64,000 bases of DNA from contig CAWEBZ010000009.1 in NCBI GenBank assembly GCA_963807425.1, positions 80,097 through 144,096 on the forward strand. Reading direction: 5' to 3'. The notes beneath the pieces were generated by a model. That model worked only from the letters and a program-made list of their open reading frames with translations. It ran no database searches and was not told the DNA's origin. This document shows positions 18,461 to 25,768 of this stretch, in pieces. The stretch's first letter is position 1. The number at the start of each line of letters is the position of its first letter. Made by a program: the position numbers and the translations under genes. The DNA is from VRUE01 sp963807425. GTDB lineage: Bacteria; Actinomycetota; Thermoleophilia; Solirubrobacterales; 70-9.

Positions 18461-19556
18461 GCCCCGGCTGCTGGTCCTTACGCCAGACTTTCCGCCGGCT
18501 CGGGGCGGGATCCAGGTGCTCTCGCACCGGATCGCCTCCGGGATGAAGGGATTCGAGACCCGCGTCGTCGCGGGCGGCGCCGCCGGATCCGATCACGACG
18601 ACGACGGCCTCGCCGTGCGCCGGGTCCGAGCCGATCGTCGCCTCGGGCCCGCCCGCAACATCCCGCTCAACGCGGTGACGGTCGCGATGGCGATGAGGTT
18701 CCGCCCAGCGGTGACGCTCAGCGTCCACATCGTCACCAGCCCGGCAGCGGCACTGATATCGCGCGCGACCGGAGCGCCCACCGTGCAGTACTTCCACGCC
18801 AAGGAGGTCGGCGCGAAACCGAAGCTGGCGGCCTTCGCCGCGGCGAACGCGCAGGTGGCAATAGCGGTCAGCCGCTACACAGCCGGCCTGATCGCCGCAA
18901 CGGGAGCGACCCCGGCGGAGACCCGGCTGATCTCTCCCGGCGTCGACCTTCCCGACGACCCCTCCCCCCTGCCAGAGCCGCGGCCGACGCTGCTGACGAT
19001 CGCCCGGCTCGAGGATCGCTACAAGGGCCACGACGTGGTCATCCGCTCCCTGCCCCTCTTGCGCGCCACCGTTCCCGACGCCCAGTGGGTGGTGATCGGC
19101 GACGGTCCGCTGCGACCCGGCCTGGAACGACTGGCAGCGGCGCATGGCGTGTCCGATGCCGTCCACTTCCTCGGTGCCGCGCCGGACCGCATACGAGACG
19201 AGTGGCTGCGACGGGCAAGCGCGCTGGTGATGCCGAGCCGTCTCCCCGACGGCGGCTTCGCCGGCGAGGGCTTCGGCATCGTCTATCTCGAAGCCGGGGC
19301 CTTCGGCAAGCCGGTGCTGGCCGGCAACGTCGCCGGTCCTCTCGACGCCGTCTCCGACGGGGAGACCGGCCTGCTGGTCGATCCCACCGATCCCGTCGCG
19401 GTCGCGCGCGCGGCCGCCGTGCTGCTGAGCGACGCGGCGCTGGCGCGCCGGCTCGGCGAAAACGGCGCCAGGAGAGCGCAGGACCTGGCCTGGCCGCAAA
19501 TCTGCGAGCGAGTCGAGGCGACCCTCCGCGAGTGCCTCGAAGGAGCGCCCTCTTGA
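18453..19556 (+). CDS. GT4-type glycosyltransferase
   Basis: 367 residues from ATG 18453, which overlaps the asnB stop by eight bases. The start reads MPKPRLLVLTPDFPPARGGI, the classical GT4 opening with the GG loop. The C-terminal domain has LLTIARLEDRYKGHDVVI (phosphate-binding Lys) and the E-x7-E motif in GEGFGIVYLEAGAFGKPVLAG. Enzymes of this look often add mannose or other hexoses to lipid-linked acceptors, for example the PimB group. Translationally coupled on both sides (TTGA overlap with the next gene). Confidence 0.85.
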   Translation: MPKPRLLVLTPDFPPARGGIQVLSHRIASGMKGFETRVVAGGAAGSDHDDDGLAVRRVRADRRLGPARNIPLNAVTVAMAMRFRPAVTLSVHIVTSPAAALISRATGAPTVQYFHAKEVGAKPKLAAFAAANAQVAIAVSRYTAGLIAATGATPAETRLISPGVDLPDDPSPLPEPRPTLLTIARLEDRYKGHDVVIRSLPLLRATVPDAQWVVIGDGPLRPGLERLAAAHGVSDAVHFLGAAPDRIRDEWLRRASALVMPSRLPDGGFAGEGFGIVYLEAGAFGKPVLAGNVAGPLDAVSDGETGLLVDPTDPVAVARAAAVLLSDAALARRLGENGARRAQDLAWPQICERVEATLRECLEGAPS

Positions 19557-20731
19557 AGGTCCTCTACGTCAGCCACACCGCTGAGGTGGGCGGCGGCGAG
19601 CGATCGCTGCTCTCTCTGATGGAGACTCGTCCAGATGAGATCGAGATGCGCCTGGCTGCGCCGCAGGGGCGCCTCAGCCAGGAGGCTGCCGCGCTCGGGA
19701 TTCCGGTCGAGCCGATCCCGGGCACCGACGGGAGCCTTCGCCTCCATCCGATACACACCCCGCGAGCGATGGTCGAGATGGCCGCCGCCGGTCGCGCAAC
19801 CAAGCAGATTGCGCGAGCAAAAGGAGCTGAGCTGCTCCACGCCAACTCGATCCGCGCCGGGCTCATCCTCGCCGCGGCTCGGACCGGCAGGCCGAGCGTC
19901 GTTCACGTCCGCGACGTCCTTCCTCCCGGCGCAGCCAGCGCGGCGACGATGCGGACGATCGCCGCTACGGCGACCGTGATCGTCGCCAACTCCGAGTACA
20001 CGGCGCGTTCGGTGCGTCAGCTGGCGCCGCGAGCCGTGGTCGAGGCGGTCTCCAACCCGGTCGACCTGACGCGCTGGGACCCCGCCCGGGTCGACCGGGT
20101 GCACGCGCGCGCCTCGTTGCGGGGAGTGCGCCCCCGAGCGCTGCTGCTCGGGGTCGTCGCCCAGCTGACTCCCTGGAAGGGGCAGGATACGGCGATCGAG
20201 GTGCTGCGCCTGCTGCGCAGCCAGGGCATCGACGCGCATCTGCTGCTGATCGGCTCGGCCAAGTTCACCGCCGCCTCGACCCGTTTCGACAACCGTGCCT
20301 ACGTCGAGCGGCTGAAAGCGCGGGTGGCCGAGCTGCGACTCGAGGACCAGGTCTCATGGATGGGGGAGCGCGAGGACGTGCCGGAGCTGATCAGCGCCCT
20401 CGACGTGCTGCTTCTGCCCTCTCACGAGGAGCCCTTTGGACGGGTCCTGATCGAGGCGATGGCAATGCGGATCCCGGTCATCGCCACCAACGTCGGTGGA
20501 CCTCCCGAGATCGTCACCGACGGCGTCGGCGGCTTTCTCATCGATCCCGGCGACCCCGTCGCCTGGGCCCGCGCCGTAAAGCACTTCTCCGACCATCCCG
20601 AATTGGGTCGCGAGATGGGCCTGGCGGGTCGTCACGCGGTCGAGCGTGCATTCAGCAGCGAGAGGCACCTCGAGACGATGCTCGATGTCTACGAGCGAGC
20701 GCTCGAGCGCACCGCGAGGGCAGGCGCATGA
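19553..20731 (+). CDS. GT4-type glycosyltransferase, TTG start
   Basis: 392 residues. The TTG at 19553 is the likely start: it gives LKVLYVSHTAEVGGGERSL, the correct GT4 N-terminus with the GGGE loop, it overlaps the previous TGA, and AAGGAG lies at 19540-19545. The C-terminal domain shows GVVAQLTPWKGQDTAIEVL and the E-x7-E motif in SHEEPFGRVLIEAMAMRIPV. It should act with the preceding GT4 on the same acceptor. Its stop overlaps the ATG of the nucleotidyltransferase-like gene. Confidence 0.84.
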   Translation: MKVLYVSHTAEVGGGERSLLSLMETRPDEIEMRLAAPQGRLSQEAAALGIPVEPIPGTDGSLRLHPIHTPRAMVEMAAAGRATKQIARAKGAELLHANSIRAGLILAAARTGRPSVVHVRDVLPPGAASAATMRTIAATATVIVANSEYTARSVRQLAPRAVVEAVSNPVDLTRWDPARVDRVHARASLRGVRPRALLLGVVAQLTPWKGQDTAIEVLRLLRSQGIDAHLLLIGSAKFTAASTRFDNRAYVERLKARVAELRLEDQVSWMGEREDVPELISALDVLLLPSHEEPFGRVLIEAMAMRIPVIATNVGGPPEIVTDGVGGFLIDPGDPVAWARAVKHFSDHPELGREMGLAGRHAVERAFSSERHLETMLDVYERALERTARAGA

Positions 20732-21663
20732 GCGGCGGGGTGGTGCCACCGGACTATCTCGCGGAGGCACTTGCCCTGCGCAACCTGGCCATCGATCGCC
20801 TCGCCGCTCAAACCGTTGCCGCCTTCGCGAGCCGTGGAATCGAGAGCATCGTGCTGAAGGGACCGGTCCTGGCGGCGTGGCTCTATCCCGGCGAGGTTCG
20901 GCCTTACGGCGACGCCGACCTGCTCGTTCCGCCCGGGCGCTGGGAGGACGCGGTCGCCACGCTCGAAGGCCTCGGCTTCTCTGACCGCCTCGGGCCGATG
21001 GGCCATCCGCGAATGGAGTCCTTCAACTCGACGGCCTTCTTGCGAGGCGAGGAGAACCTCGATCTGCATTGCTCGATACACGGCCTCGGCGCAGACCCCG
21101 AGGCCATCTGGAGGGCTTTTTCCGCCGGCGCCGTCAGCCAGGAGATCGGCGGCGCGGAGCTGCAGGTGCCCGGACGCCCAGTGCTGCTCCTGCACGTTGC
21201 GCTCCATGCCGCCCACCACACCGAGACGAAGCCGCTCGAGGACCTTCGCCGCGCACTTGTCCTCGCGGATGAGGAGCTCTGGGCCTCGGCGTGGGATCTC
21301 GCCAAGGAGCTCGCCGGCGACCCGGTCTTCGCCACCGGCCTGCGCCGCCACCCCGAGGGGGCCGAGCTGGCGGGACGGCTTGGGATCGGCTCGGATGTGC
21401 GCTCGGCCCGTCACGACATCCGCCACGACGGTGTCCCCACCGCCGAGGGGATCGACGAGCTGCTCTCCCCGGAGCTCAGCTTCGGGGAGCGGGTGCGCAT
21501 GGTCGGCCGCGAGCTGCTCCCGCGGCCCGAGTTCATGCGCTGGTGGCTGCCCCTTGCACGCCGGGGCCGGCTGGGGCTCCTGCTCGGCTACTTCTGGCGC
21601 TGGATCTGGCTCGCCTGGCACGCTCCCCGAGGACTTCTCGCCGCCCGGCGGCGGCGGGGTTGA
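20728..21663 (+). CDS. Nucleotidyltransferase-family protein (NTP_transf_5 type)
   Basis: 311 residues; the ATG at 20728 overlaps the previous stop. The N-terminal third carries IVLKGPVLAAWLYPGEVRPY followed by GDADLLV, giving D62 and D64 as the metal-binding pair; this is the signature of the uncharacterised nucleotidyltransferase family PF14907. Members are recurrent neighbours of lasso peptide clusters that also carry an HprK-like kinase, the paeninodin type being the known example. Here it faces the lasso cluster convergently, six bases from the luxR stop, but is transcribed with the asparagine synthetase and glycosyltransferases. Its substrate is unknown; it could modify the peptide or a glycan. 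Confidence 0.75.
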   Translation: MSGGVVPPDYLAEALALRNLAIDRLAAQTVAAFASRGIESIVLKGPVLAAWLYPGEVRPYGDADLLVPPGRWEDAVATLEGLGFSDRLGPMGHPRMESFNSTAFLRGEENLDLHCSIHGLGADPEAIWRAFSAGAVSQEIGGAELQVPGRPVLLLHVALHAAHHTETKPLEDLRRALVLADEELWASAWDLAKELAGDPVFATGLRRHPEGAELAGRLGIGSDVRSARHDIRHDGVPTAEGIDELLSPELSFGERVRMVGRELLPRPEFMRWWLPLARRGRLGLLLGYFWRWIWLAWHAPRGLLAARRRRG

Positions 21664-21669
21664 AAGCCG

Positions 21670-22281
21670 TCAGCCGATCTCGGGAAGGGCCTCGTCCGGG
21701 GAGATGCGCAGGATCCCCGGCCCGAGGCCGCTCTCGCCGTCGAGGATCAGCTCGGCGGCGGCGCTGCGGGACTTGACTCCCAGCTTCGCGAAAGCAGACG
21801 ACAGGTGGTTCTTGACGTTGCTTTCGCTGAGAAAGAGCTTCTGCGCGATCTCGGCGTTGGAGAAGTCCATCACCACCATCGCGAGGATCTGACGCTCGCG
21901 GGGAGAGAGCGGCGGTCGGTCGACGATCTGGCGCAGGGAGCGGGGAATGACGCATTGCCCGGCGGCGACGGCGTCGAGAGTGGGCAGCAGCACCTGGGCA
22001 AGATCGGCGACGAAAACCGCGCCCTCGAGGCGGGCGGCCAGAGCCCGGGCGCCGCGGGCGCCGGGCGCTTCCGCGATCACGGCCACCATCGGGCCGGAGT
22101 GTCGCTGGCGAAGCTCTGGCAGCCGCGCGATCTCGGCGCGCTTCGCAGCAACCCAGCCGACGATCCCGATCGTGCAGTCCGCCGCCTCCTCTCCGTCAGG
22201 CGACAACTCTGCCTCGACCCGGGGCCACAACGAAGCGGTGTCGTCGAGGAGCAAGACGGCATAGGGATTGGTTTTGGGCAT
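21670..22281 (-). CDS. LuxR/NarL-type regulator with degenerate receiver domain
   Basis: 203 residues from ATG 22281; the reading frame is open further upstream, but that part has basic, low-complexity content and would run into the region before the precursor. The C-terminal HTH (about residues 125-180) is textbook LuxR: PLSPRERQILAMVVMDFSN, then IAQKLFLSESNVKNHLSSAF. The N-terminal 110 residues look like a receiver fold with LLLDD near the start, but the phosphoacceptor Asp and switch residues are not clear, so control by phosphorylation is doubtful. It lies directly downstream of the lasso precursor and is probably the cluster regulator. Confidence 0.82.
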   Translation of the reverse strand: MPKTNPYAVLLLDDTASLWPRVEAELSPDGEEAADCTIGIVGWVAAKRAEIARLPELRQRHSGPMVAVIAEAPGARGARALAARLEGAVFVADLAQVLLPTLDAVAAGQCVIPRSLRQIVDRPPLSPRERQILAMVVMDFSNAEIAQKLFLSESNVKNHLSSAFAKLGVKSRSAAAELILDGESGLGPGILRISPDEALPEIG

Positions 22282-22307
22282 TGGCAACCGAGGGACAACA
22301 ACGACGA

Positions 22308-22341
22308 TACGCCGACCATCCCGATCGAGATGGCCGGCGTA
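22308..22341 (-). terminator. 13-bp hairpin between lasso precursor and luxR
   Basis: On the minus strand TACGCCGGCCATC (22341-22329) pairs with GATGGTCGGCGTA (22320-22308) around an eight-base loop, with one G-T pair and no mismatch. It lies 22 bases after the precursor stop. No long T run follows, so it may act as a leaky terminator or as a 3' stabiliser that sets precursor RNA above downstream RNA. Confidence 0.55.
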
Positions 22342-22363
22342 TGTCAAAGCTGCTTTCGAAGAG

Positions 22364-22513
22364 CTACGGCGTGGTAAGCGTGATGTCTTCGAACGGCGTG
22401 CCAGCGGGGAATGTCGCGTCAAGCGCGGTGCCCGTTGTTTTGCCGGCGGTAAGCTCGGCGAGGTCGCCGTGGTCCTCGATCTTGGGGGTCACGTAATCGA
22501 TGTTCTTATCCAT
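22364..22513 (-). CDS. Lasso peptide precursor (A gene), 49 residues
   Basis: The ATG at 22513 is preceded by a strong AAAGGAGG Shine-Dalgarno at about 22520-22527. The leader (residues 1-23, MDKNIDYVTPKIEDHGDLAE then LTA) contains the recognition pattern Y7-x2-P10-x-I12-x3-G16 and Thr22 at position -2, which the RRE partner and the B2 protease read in known lasso systems. The predicted core is 26 residues, from Gly24 (GKTTGTALD) to the C-terminal LTTP. Gly1 and Asp9 of the core would close a nine-residue macrolactam ring. The long tail has Phe12, Phe18, Glu19 and Asp20, and lacks Cys, so a class II lasso is expected. No copy of the precursor was found elsewhere in the window. Confidence 0.85.
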   Translation of the reverse strand: MDKNIDYVTPKIEDHGDLAELTAGKTTGTALDATFPAGTPFEDITLTTP

Positions 22514-22538
22514 TGGATGCCTCCTTTCCACGCGGGGA

Positions 22539-22566
22539 AGGATATGGCTCAGCGAGCAGGCCGCAA
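22539..22566 (-). promoter_or_regulatory. Possible internal promoter for the precursor gene
   Basis: On the minus strand TTGCGG (22566-22561) and TATCCT (22544-22539) stand 16 bases apart, just upstream of the precursor ribosome site. The -10 matches the consensus at four of six bases and the -35 at three, so this is weak support. It would give the precursor its own short transcript. Confidence 0.3.
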
Positions 22567-22569
22567 GCC

Positions 22570-22594
22570 CTGAAAAAGTACTGCCCCTTTTCAG
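22570..22594 (-). terminator. Hairpin at the cyclase stop codon, upstream of the precursor
   Basis: Minus strand CTGAAAAGG (22594-22586) and CTTTTTCAG (22578-22570) pair over nine positions, one of them G-T, around a seven-base loop. The left arm includes the cyclase TGA (22593-22591). With the T-rich right arm it could end or slow the biosynthetic mRNA, or mark an RNA processing site ahead of the precursor. Confidence 0.45.
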
Positions 22595-24066
22595 CGACTC
22601 TCTAGCGAGCGCAGCCAGAGATCGGCGATCCCGACTCGCCAGAGCCGCATTTGGCTCGCACCCGAGCGAGGAGGGAGGCTGGAGAGAAGACGGTCGAGCG
22701 CCGGGCCCGCGAGGTAGGCTCGGACGGGCGCCCCGGGTTCGGCGAGGGCGGCGAGCATGCGCTTTCCCTCGGTCCCGCCCAGGGCTGCCGCCAGCAGGGG
22801 GTTGAAGCGCGCCTTGTCGGTACGGCGGCGCACCGCCTCGGGCACGTACCCGGTCAGCGCATCGCGGAGGAGCGGGCGGTCGCGGAGGGGGTCGAACCCG
22901 AACTCGGGCGGGAGGCGCAGCACAGCTTCGACCAGCTCGAGGTCGAAGAGGAACGGGTGCCGGCGCTCTATCCCGCCGTCGACCTCTTCGCGGCGCAGCT
23001 GCGCCGCGACGTCGAGCGCATCGGCGTTGGTCAGAGCGACGGCGAGACCGCGCCACCAGAGCGGTCCCTCGGTCGGGCCCGGGTCATGCTCGAGCTCCGC
23101 CTGCTCGATCCGATCGGCTTCTGTGAGCAGCGATGCCGCATCCTCGCTCCGGGCTCGGCGAACGCGGCGACGACCGCGGACGCCCTCGGGAAGAAGCGGG
23201 CCAAGCCCAAAGCGCCGCATCGCCCGCAGCCGCAGTCTCCGGGCAGGTTCCGCCCCCACGCCTGGGATGCGGCCACAGAGCTCCCAGGCGCGAACGAAGT
23301 GGCCGCGGCGCAGCATCTCCGCGATCAGCCCCGGAGCCGTACCGAAGAGCTCGTCTCCTCCCTCGCCGTCGAGCATCCTCACCACTCCCGCCTTACGGGC
23401 CCGCTCCATCAGCGGCTCCCAGAGGAAGAGATTTGGGCTGGCCGGCGGCAGTCTCCAGCGCTCGATGTGACGCCGCACCGCCGGCAGCAGCTCCCGGCCG
23501 GGGTCGAAGGGGACCTGCTCCACGGCGAGGCCGACGTGCGCGGCGGTGGCCTCTATCAGCTCTCGCTCGTCGGCCTCGGGATGCCCAGGAAAGACGAGTG
23601 AGAGGCCGAGCGCAGCCCTGGGTTGGGGGCCCGTCTGCAGCCCGGCGGCCACCGCGGCCGAATCGAGGCCGCCGCTGAGACGAACCCCGGTCCTCCCCTC
23701 GGCCGTCGCGGCGCGCCCGATGGCGGCGAAGACCTCTTCGCGCAACCACTCTGCAATCTCTTCCCGTTCTCCGGAGAGGGTCCCTGTGAAGCGTGGCTGC
23801 CAGTAGCGGTCGAGCTCGATCGAGCCGTCCACCTCAACCAACCTGCAGCCCGGAGGAAGGCGGCGGATTCCCTCATAGAGGGTTCGGCCCGGCGGCAGGG
23901 TCCCGTACTCGAGCCACGATCGAAGCGCCAGGGGGTCCGGGGCCGGCGTCACGGGCAGGCGTGCGATCAGCTCGTGCTCGTGCTCAGCGCAGATGGCCCC
24001 GGTGGCGGGGCTCGCATAGACCAGCGGGCGACGACCCAGGGGGTCGCGGCGGGCGAGCTCGGCCAC
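22591..24066 (-). CDS. Lasso peptide macrolactam synthetase (AsnB-like cyclase, C protein)
   Basis: 491 residues from GTG 24066, directly abutting the B2 stop. It is homologous to asparagine synthetase, but the glutaminase domain is short: the protein starts within it (LARRDPLGRRPLVY) and has no N-terminal catalytic Cys. The ATP-pyrophosphatase core is intact: SGGLDS at 131-136 and DGEGGDELFG at 233-242. Lasso cyclases adenylate the core Asp/Glu side chain and join it to the core N-terminus; the length is close to McjC (about 513). Position between B2 and the precursor supports this over amino-acid metabolism. The frame was checked for an upstream extension: it is blocked by the overlap with B2, so the short N-terminus appears genuine. 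Confidence 0.87.
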   Translation of the reverse strand: MAELARRDPLGRRPLVYASPATGAICAEHEHELIARLPVTPAPDPLALRSWLEYGTLPPGRTLYEGIRRLPPGCRLVEVDGSIELDRYWQPRFTGTLSGEREEIAEWLREEVFAAIGRAATAEGRTGVRLSGGLDSAAVAAGLQTGPQPRAALGLSLVFPGHPEADERELIEATAAHVGLAVEQVPFDPGRELLPAVRRHIERWRLPPASPNLFLWEPLMERARKAGVVRMLDGEGGDELFGTAPGLIAEMLRRGHFVRAWELCGRIPGVGAEPARRLRLRAMRRFGLGPLLPEGVRGRRRVRRARSEDAASLLTEADRIEQAELEHDPGPTEGPLWWRGLAVALTNADALDVAAQLRREEVDGGIERRHPFLFDLELVEAVLRLPPEFGFDPLRDRPLLRDALTGYVPEAVRRRTDKARFNPLLAAALGGTEGKRMLAALAEPGAPVRAYLAGPALDRLLSSLPPRSGASQMRLWRVGIADLWLRSLESR

Positions 24067-24501
24067 TCAGATCTCCAGCAGGCGCTCGTAGCCGGGGTCG
24101 GCGTCGGACAGGACGGCCTGGCCCTCGACCTCGATCCAGGCATGGGCGGCGAACGGCCGCGGCCGGACCGCGATCACAAGCCGCTGCGGAATCCCGCGGC
24201 GCTCGAGCATCGACATCAGGGTCAGCGAGCGGAACAGGCAGCGGGTATCGCTGGGGAGGCTGAGGAGCACCCTCCGCGTCGCCCGAGCCAGCCGCCAGGC
24301 CGCTACCAGGTGTTCACCTTCGGCGTCGAACTCGGCCGGGTCACTGCCCGCGCGTTCGCGGATCCGCCGCACCGCCTCCTCGGCGTCATCGCCGCGCATC
24401 GCCACCCGGACTCGCAGGTATGTCGAGATCACCTCCAGGCTCAGTCGTGCCTTCGCCCAGGGCGAGAGGCGATCGAGATCCGTCGGGGTCGTGCCCTTCA
24501 C
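24067..24501 (-). CDS. Lasso leader peptidase (B2, transglutaminase-like)
   Basis: 144 residues from a GTG whose GTGA overlaps the upstream kinase stop. The cysteine-protease triad is visible as C88 in SDTRCLFRSLTLMSML, H120 in PFAAHAWIEVEG and D133 in LSDADPGY. The Cys-His spacing of 32 matches McjB. The protein lacks the N-terminal RRE found in fused B proteins, which is supplied here by the separate PqqD-like gene. It removes the leader after the Thr(-2)-Ala(-1) position so that Gly1 is free for cyclisation. Confidence 0.88.
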   Translation of the reverse strand: MKGTTPTDLDRLSPWAKARLSLEVISTYLRVRVAMRGDDAEEAVRRIRERAGSDPAEFDAEGEHLVAAWRLARATRRVLLSLPSDTRCLFRSLTLMSMLERRGIPQRLVIAVRPRPFAAHAWIEVEGQAVLSDADPGYERLLEI

Positions 24502-25448
24502 CCGAGCACCTCGGCCAGGTAGCTGCGCACGGCCTTCGCCGAGCCGGTTGCATCGTCACCGGGACGGATACGCAAGCGGTGGAGACAGGCGCCCTCGGCG
24601 AGCGCCCCGACGAGATCGAGCTGACGGGTCAAACGCGCAGGCGTGCGGACGGAGAGGTTGAAGGTGGCGGCGAGGAGCTCGAATGGGTCAACCCGATCCA
24701 GCCGCTCCAGGGTTGGTCCCCGTTCGGCACGCTCGAGCAGGAACAGCGCGGCCAGCGGCGCCGGCGCACTCGTCGGCGTTGCATAGCGCTCGCGCCCGGC
24801 GAATGGAGTCGCGGTGCCGAGACGATCGAGCTCGGCGGCAGAGAGACGATCGCGCTCGGCGGCGCGCAGGTAGAGGGAGCCGGCGCCTGGATGGGCAAGC
24901 AAGCTCCCCTCACTCTCCCGCAGCGCGATCGCGTCGTCGCCGAGCAAGCCGGCTCCCTCCCGCACCAGCGCCGCGGCCAGCGAGGACTTGCCGGCGCCCG
25001 GATCGCCGGCGAAGAGGACGGCACCGCCGTCGAGAACCACGCCGGAGGCGTGGAGCACCTCGAAGCCCTGCAGGGTCGCGGCGAGCGGTAGGGCCTGGGC
25101 GGAGAGGACGAATGCCCAGTCGGGGCGCTCGGGGCACGGGTCGCAGAGGACCTCCTCTCCCTCAGGGGAGATGAGCAAGCGGGCCACCCCCGTTGCCACG
25201 AGCAGGTAGCCCGCCGGCGGCGCGAAATCGACGCTCAGCAGAGTCTTCCCCCCAGCAGCCAGCTCCCGCATCCGCAGGGCCGAGCTAGCGAAAGGAGCCC
25301 AGCGCCGCTCCAACTCGTCGGCATCGATGCGGACCCGCGTCGGCTGCTCCATCTGCTCGCCCGACCTGCTCGCCCGGTTGATTCCGGGCACCGCAATCGG
25401 CGGTTCGATCTCCAACGCCAGCCCGAAGGCGGACTCAGTCGGCGGCAT
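24498..25448 (-). CDS. HprK-like kinase 1 of the lasso cluster
   Basis: 316 residues from ATG 25448, overlapping the PqqD gene by 14 bases. A start at Met33 (MEQPTRVRID) is also possible, since the first 30 residues are not typical of the family. Residues about 125-180 hold the HPr kinase core: H133 (VLHASGVV), P-loop GDPGAGKSS at 148-156 and GLLGDDAIAL with D171-D172. In the paeninodin and thermophilic Bacillus clusters such proteins phosphorylate the C-terminal Ser of the precursor. Here the precursor ends TTP with no Ser, so the target would have to be a Thr or something else. The catalytic residues look complete. Confidence 0.8.
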   Translation of the reverse strand: MPPTESAFGLALEIEPPIAVPGINRASRSGEQMEQPTRVRIDADELERRWAPFASSALRMRELAAGGKTLLSVDFAPPAGYLLVATGVARLLISPEGEEVLCDPCPERPDWAFVLSAQALPLAATLQGFEVLHASGVVLDGGAVLFAGDPGAGKSSLAAALVREGAGLLGDDAIALRESEGSLLAHPGAGSLYLRAAERDRLSAAELDRLGTATPFAGRERYATPTSAPAPLAALFLLERAERGPTLERLDRVDPFELLAATFNLSVRTPARLTRQLDLVGALAEGACLHRLRIRPGDDATGSAKAVRSYLAEVLG

Positions 25449-25740
25449 CCTCGATCTCGATCAGGCCGCGCTCGAGCAGGCCGCGGCAGAGGATGAGGAG
25501 GTCAGTCCGGATCTGCTCCTGCTCGACTCCGAACTCCTCCGCCAGCCCTGGAACCGAGTCACCGACCGTCGCTGCCGATTCAAGCGCCTCGAGCATCCGG
25601 CCCGCGGTGACGTTGAGGCCGTGATACTTGCCGGTGCGGAGATTCAGCACCACGGTCTCGGCGACGAAGCTGCGATGGACGACATGCTGCGGCAGCCGCG
25701 CCCTGGCAGCCAGCAGCGTCTGATCGGATGGCGATGTCAT
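25435..25740 (-). CDS. PqqD-like RiPP recognition element (lasso B1)
   Basis: 101 residues from ATG 25740; an upstream open frame exists but overlaps the permease end and is rejected. The body reads VVLNLRTGKYHGLNVTAGRM, the PqqD/RRE pattern of beta strands followed by helix (V-x-L-N...Y-x-L-N-x-x-G/A-x-x-hW/hL). RREs bind the precursor leader through the Tyr/Pro region and present it to B2 and C. Its position immediately before the kinase and B2 fits a split B1/B2 lasso cluster. The start lacks a strong Shine-Dalgarno. Confidence 0.83.
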   Translation of the reverse strand: MTSPSDQTLLAARARLPQHVVHRSFVAETVVLNLRTGKYHGLNVTAGRMLEALESAATVGDSVPGLAEEFGVEQEQIRTDLLILCRGLLERGLIEIEDAAD

Positions 25741-25768
25741 GCGGAGAGAGCCCGTCCCGGCCTTCGCA

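Noticed and set aside
23133..23678. Plus-strand frame within the lasso cyclase region, Arg/Pro/Ala-rich
   Set aside because: Antisense shadow of the cyclase; no start signal and no domain.
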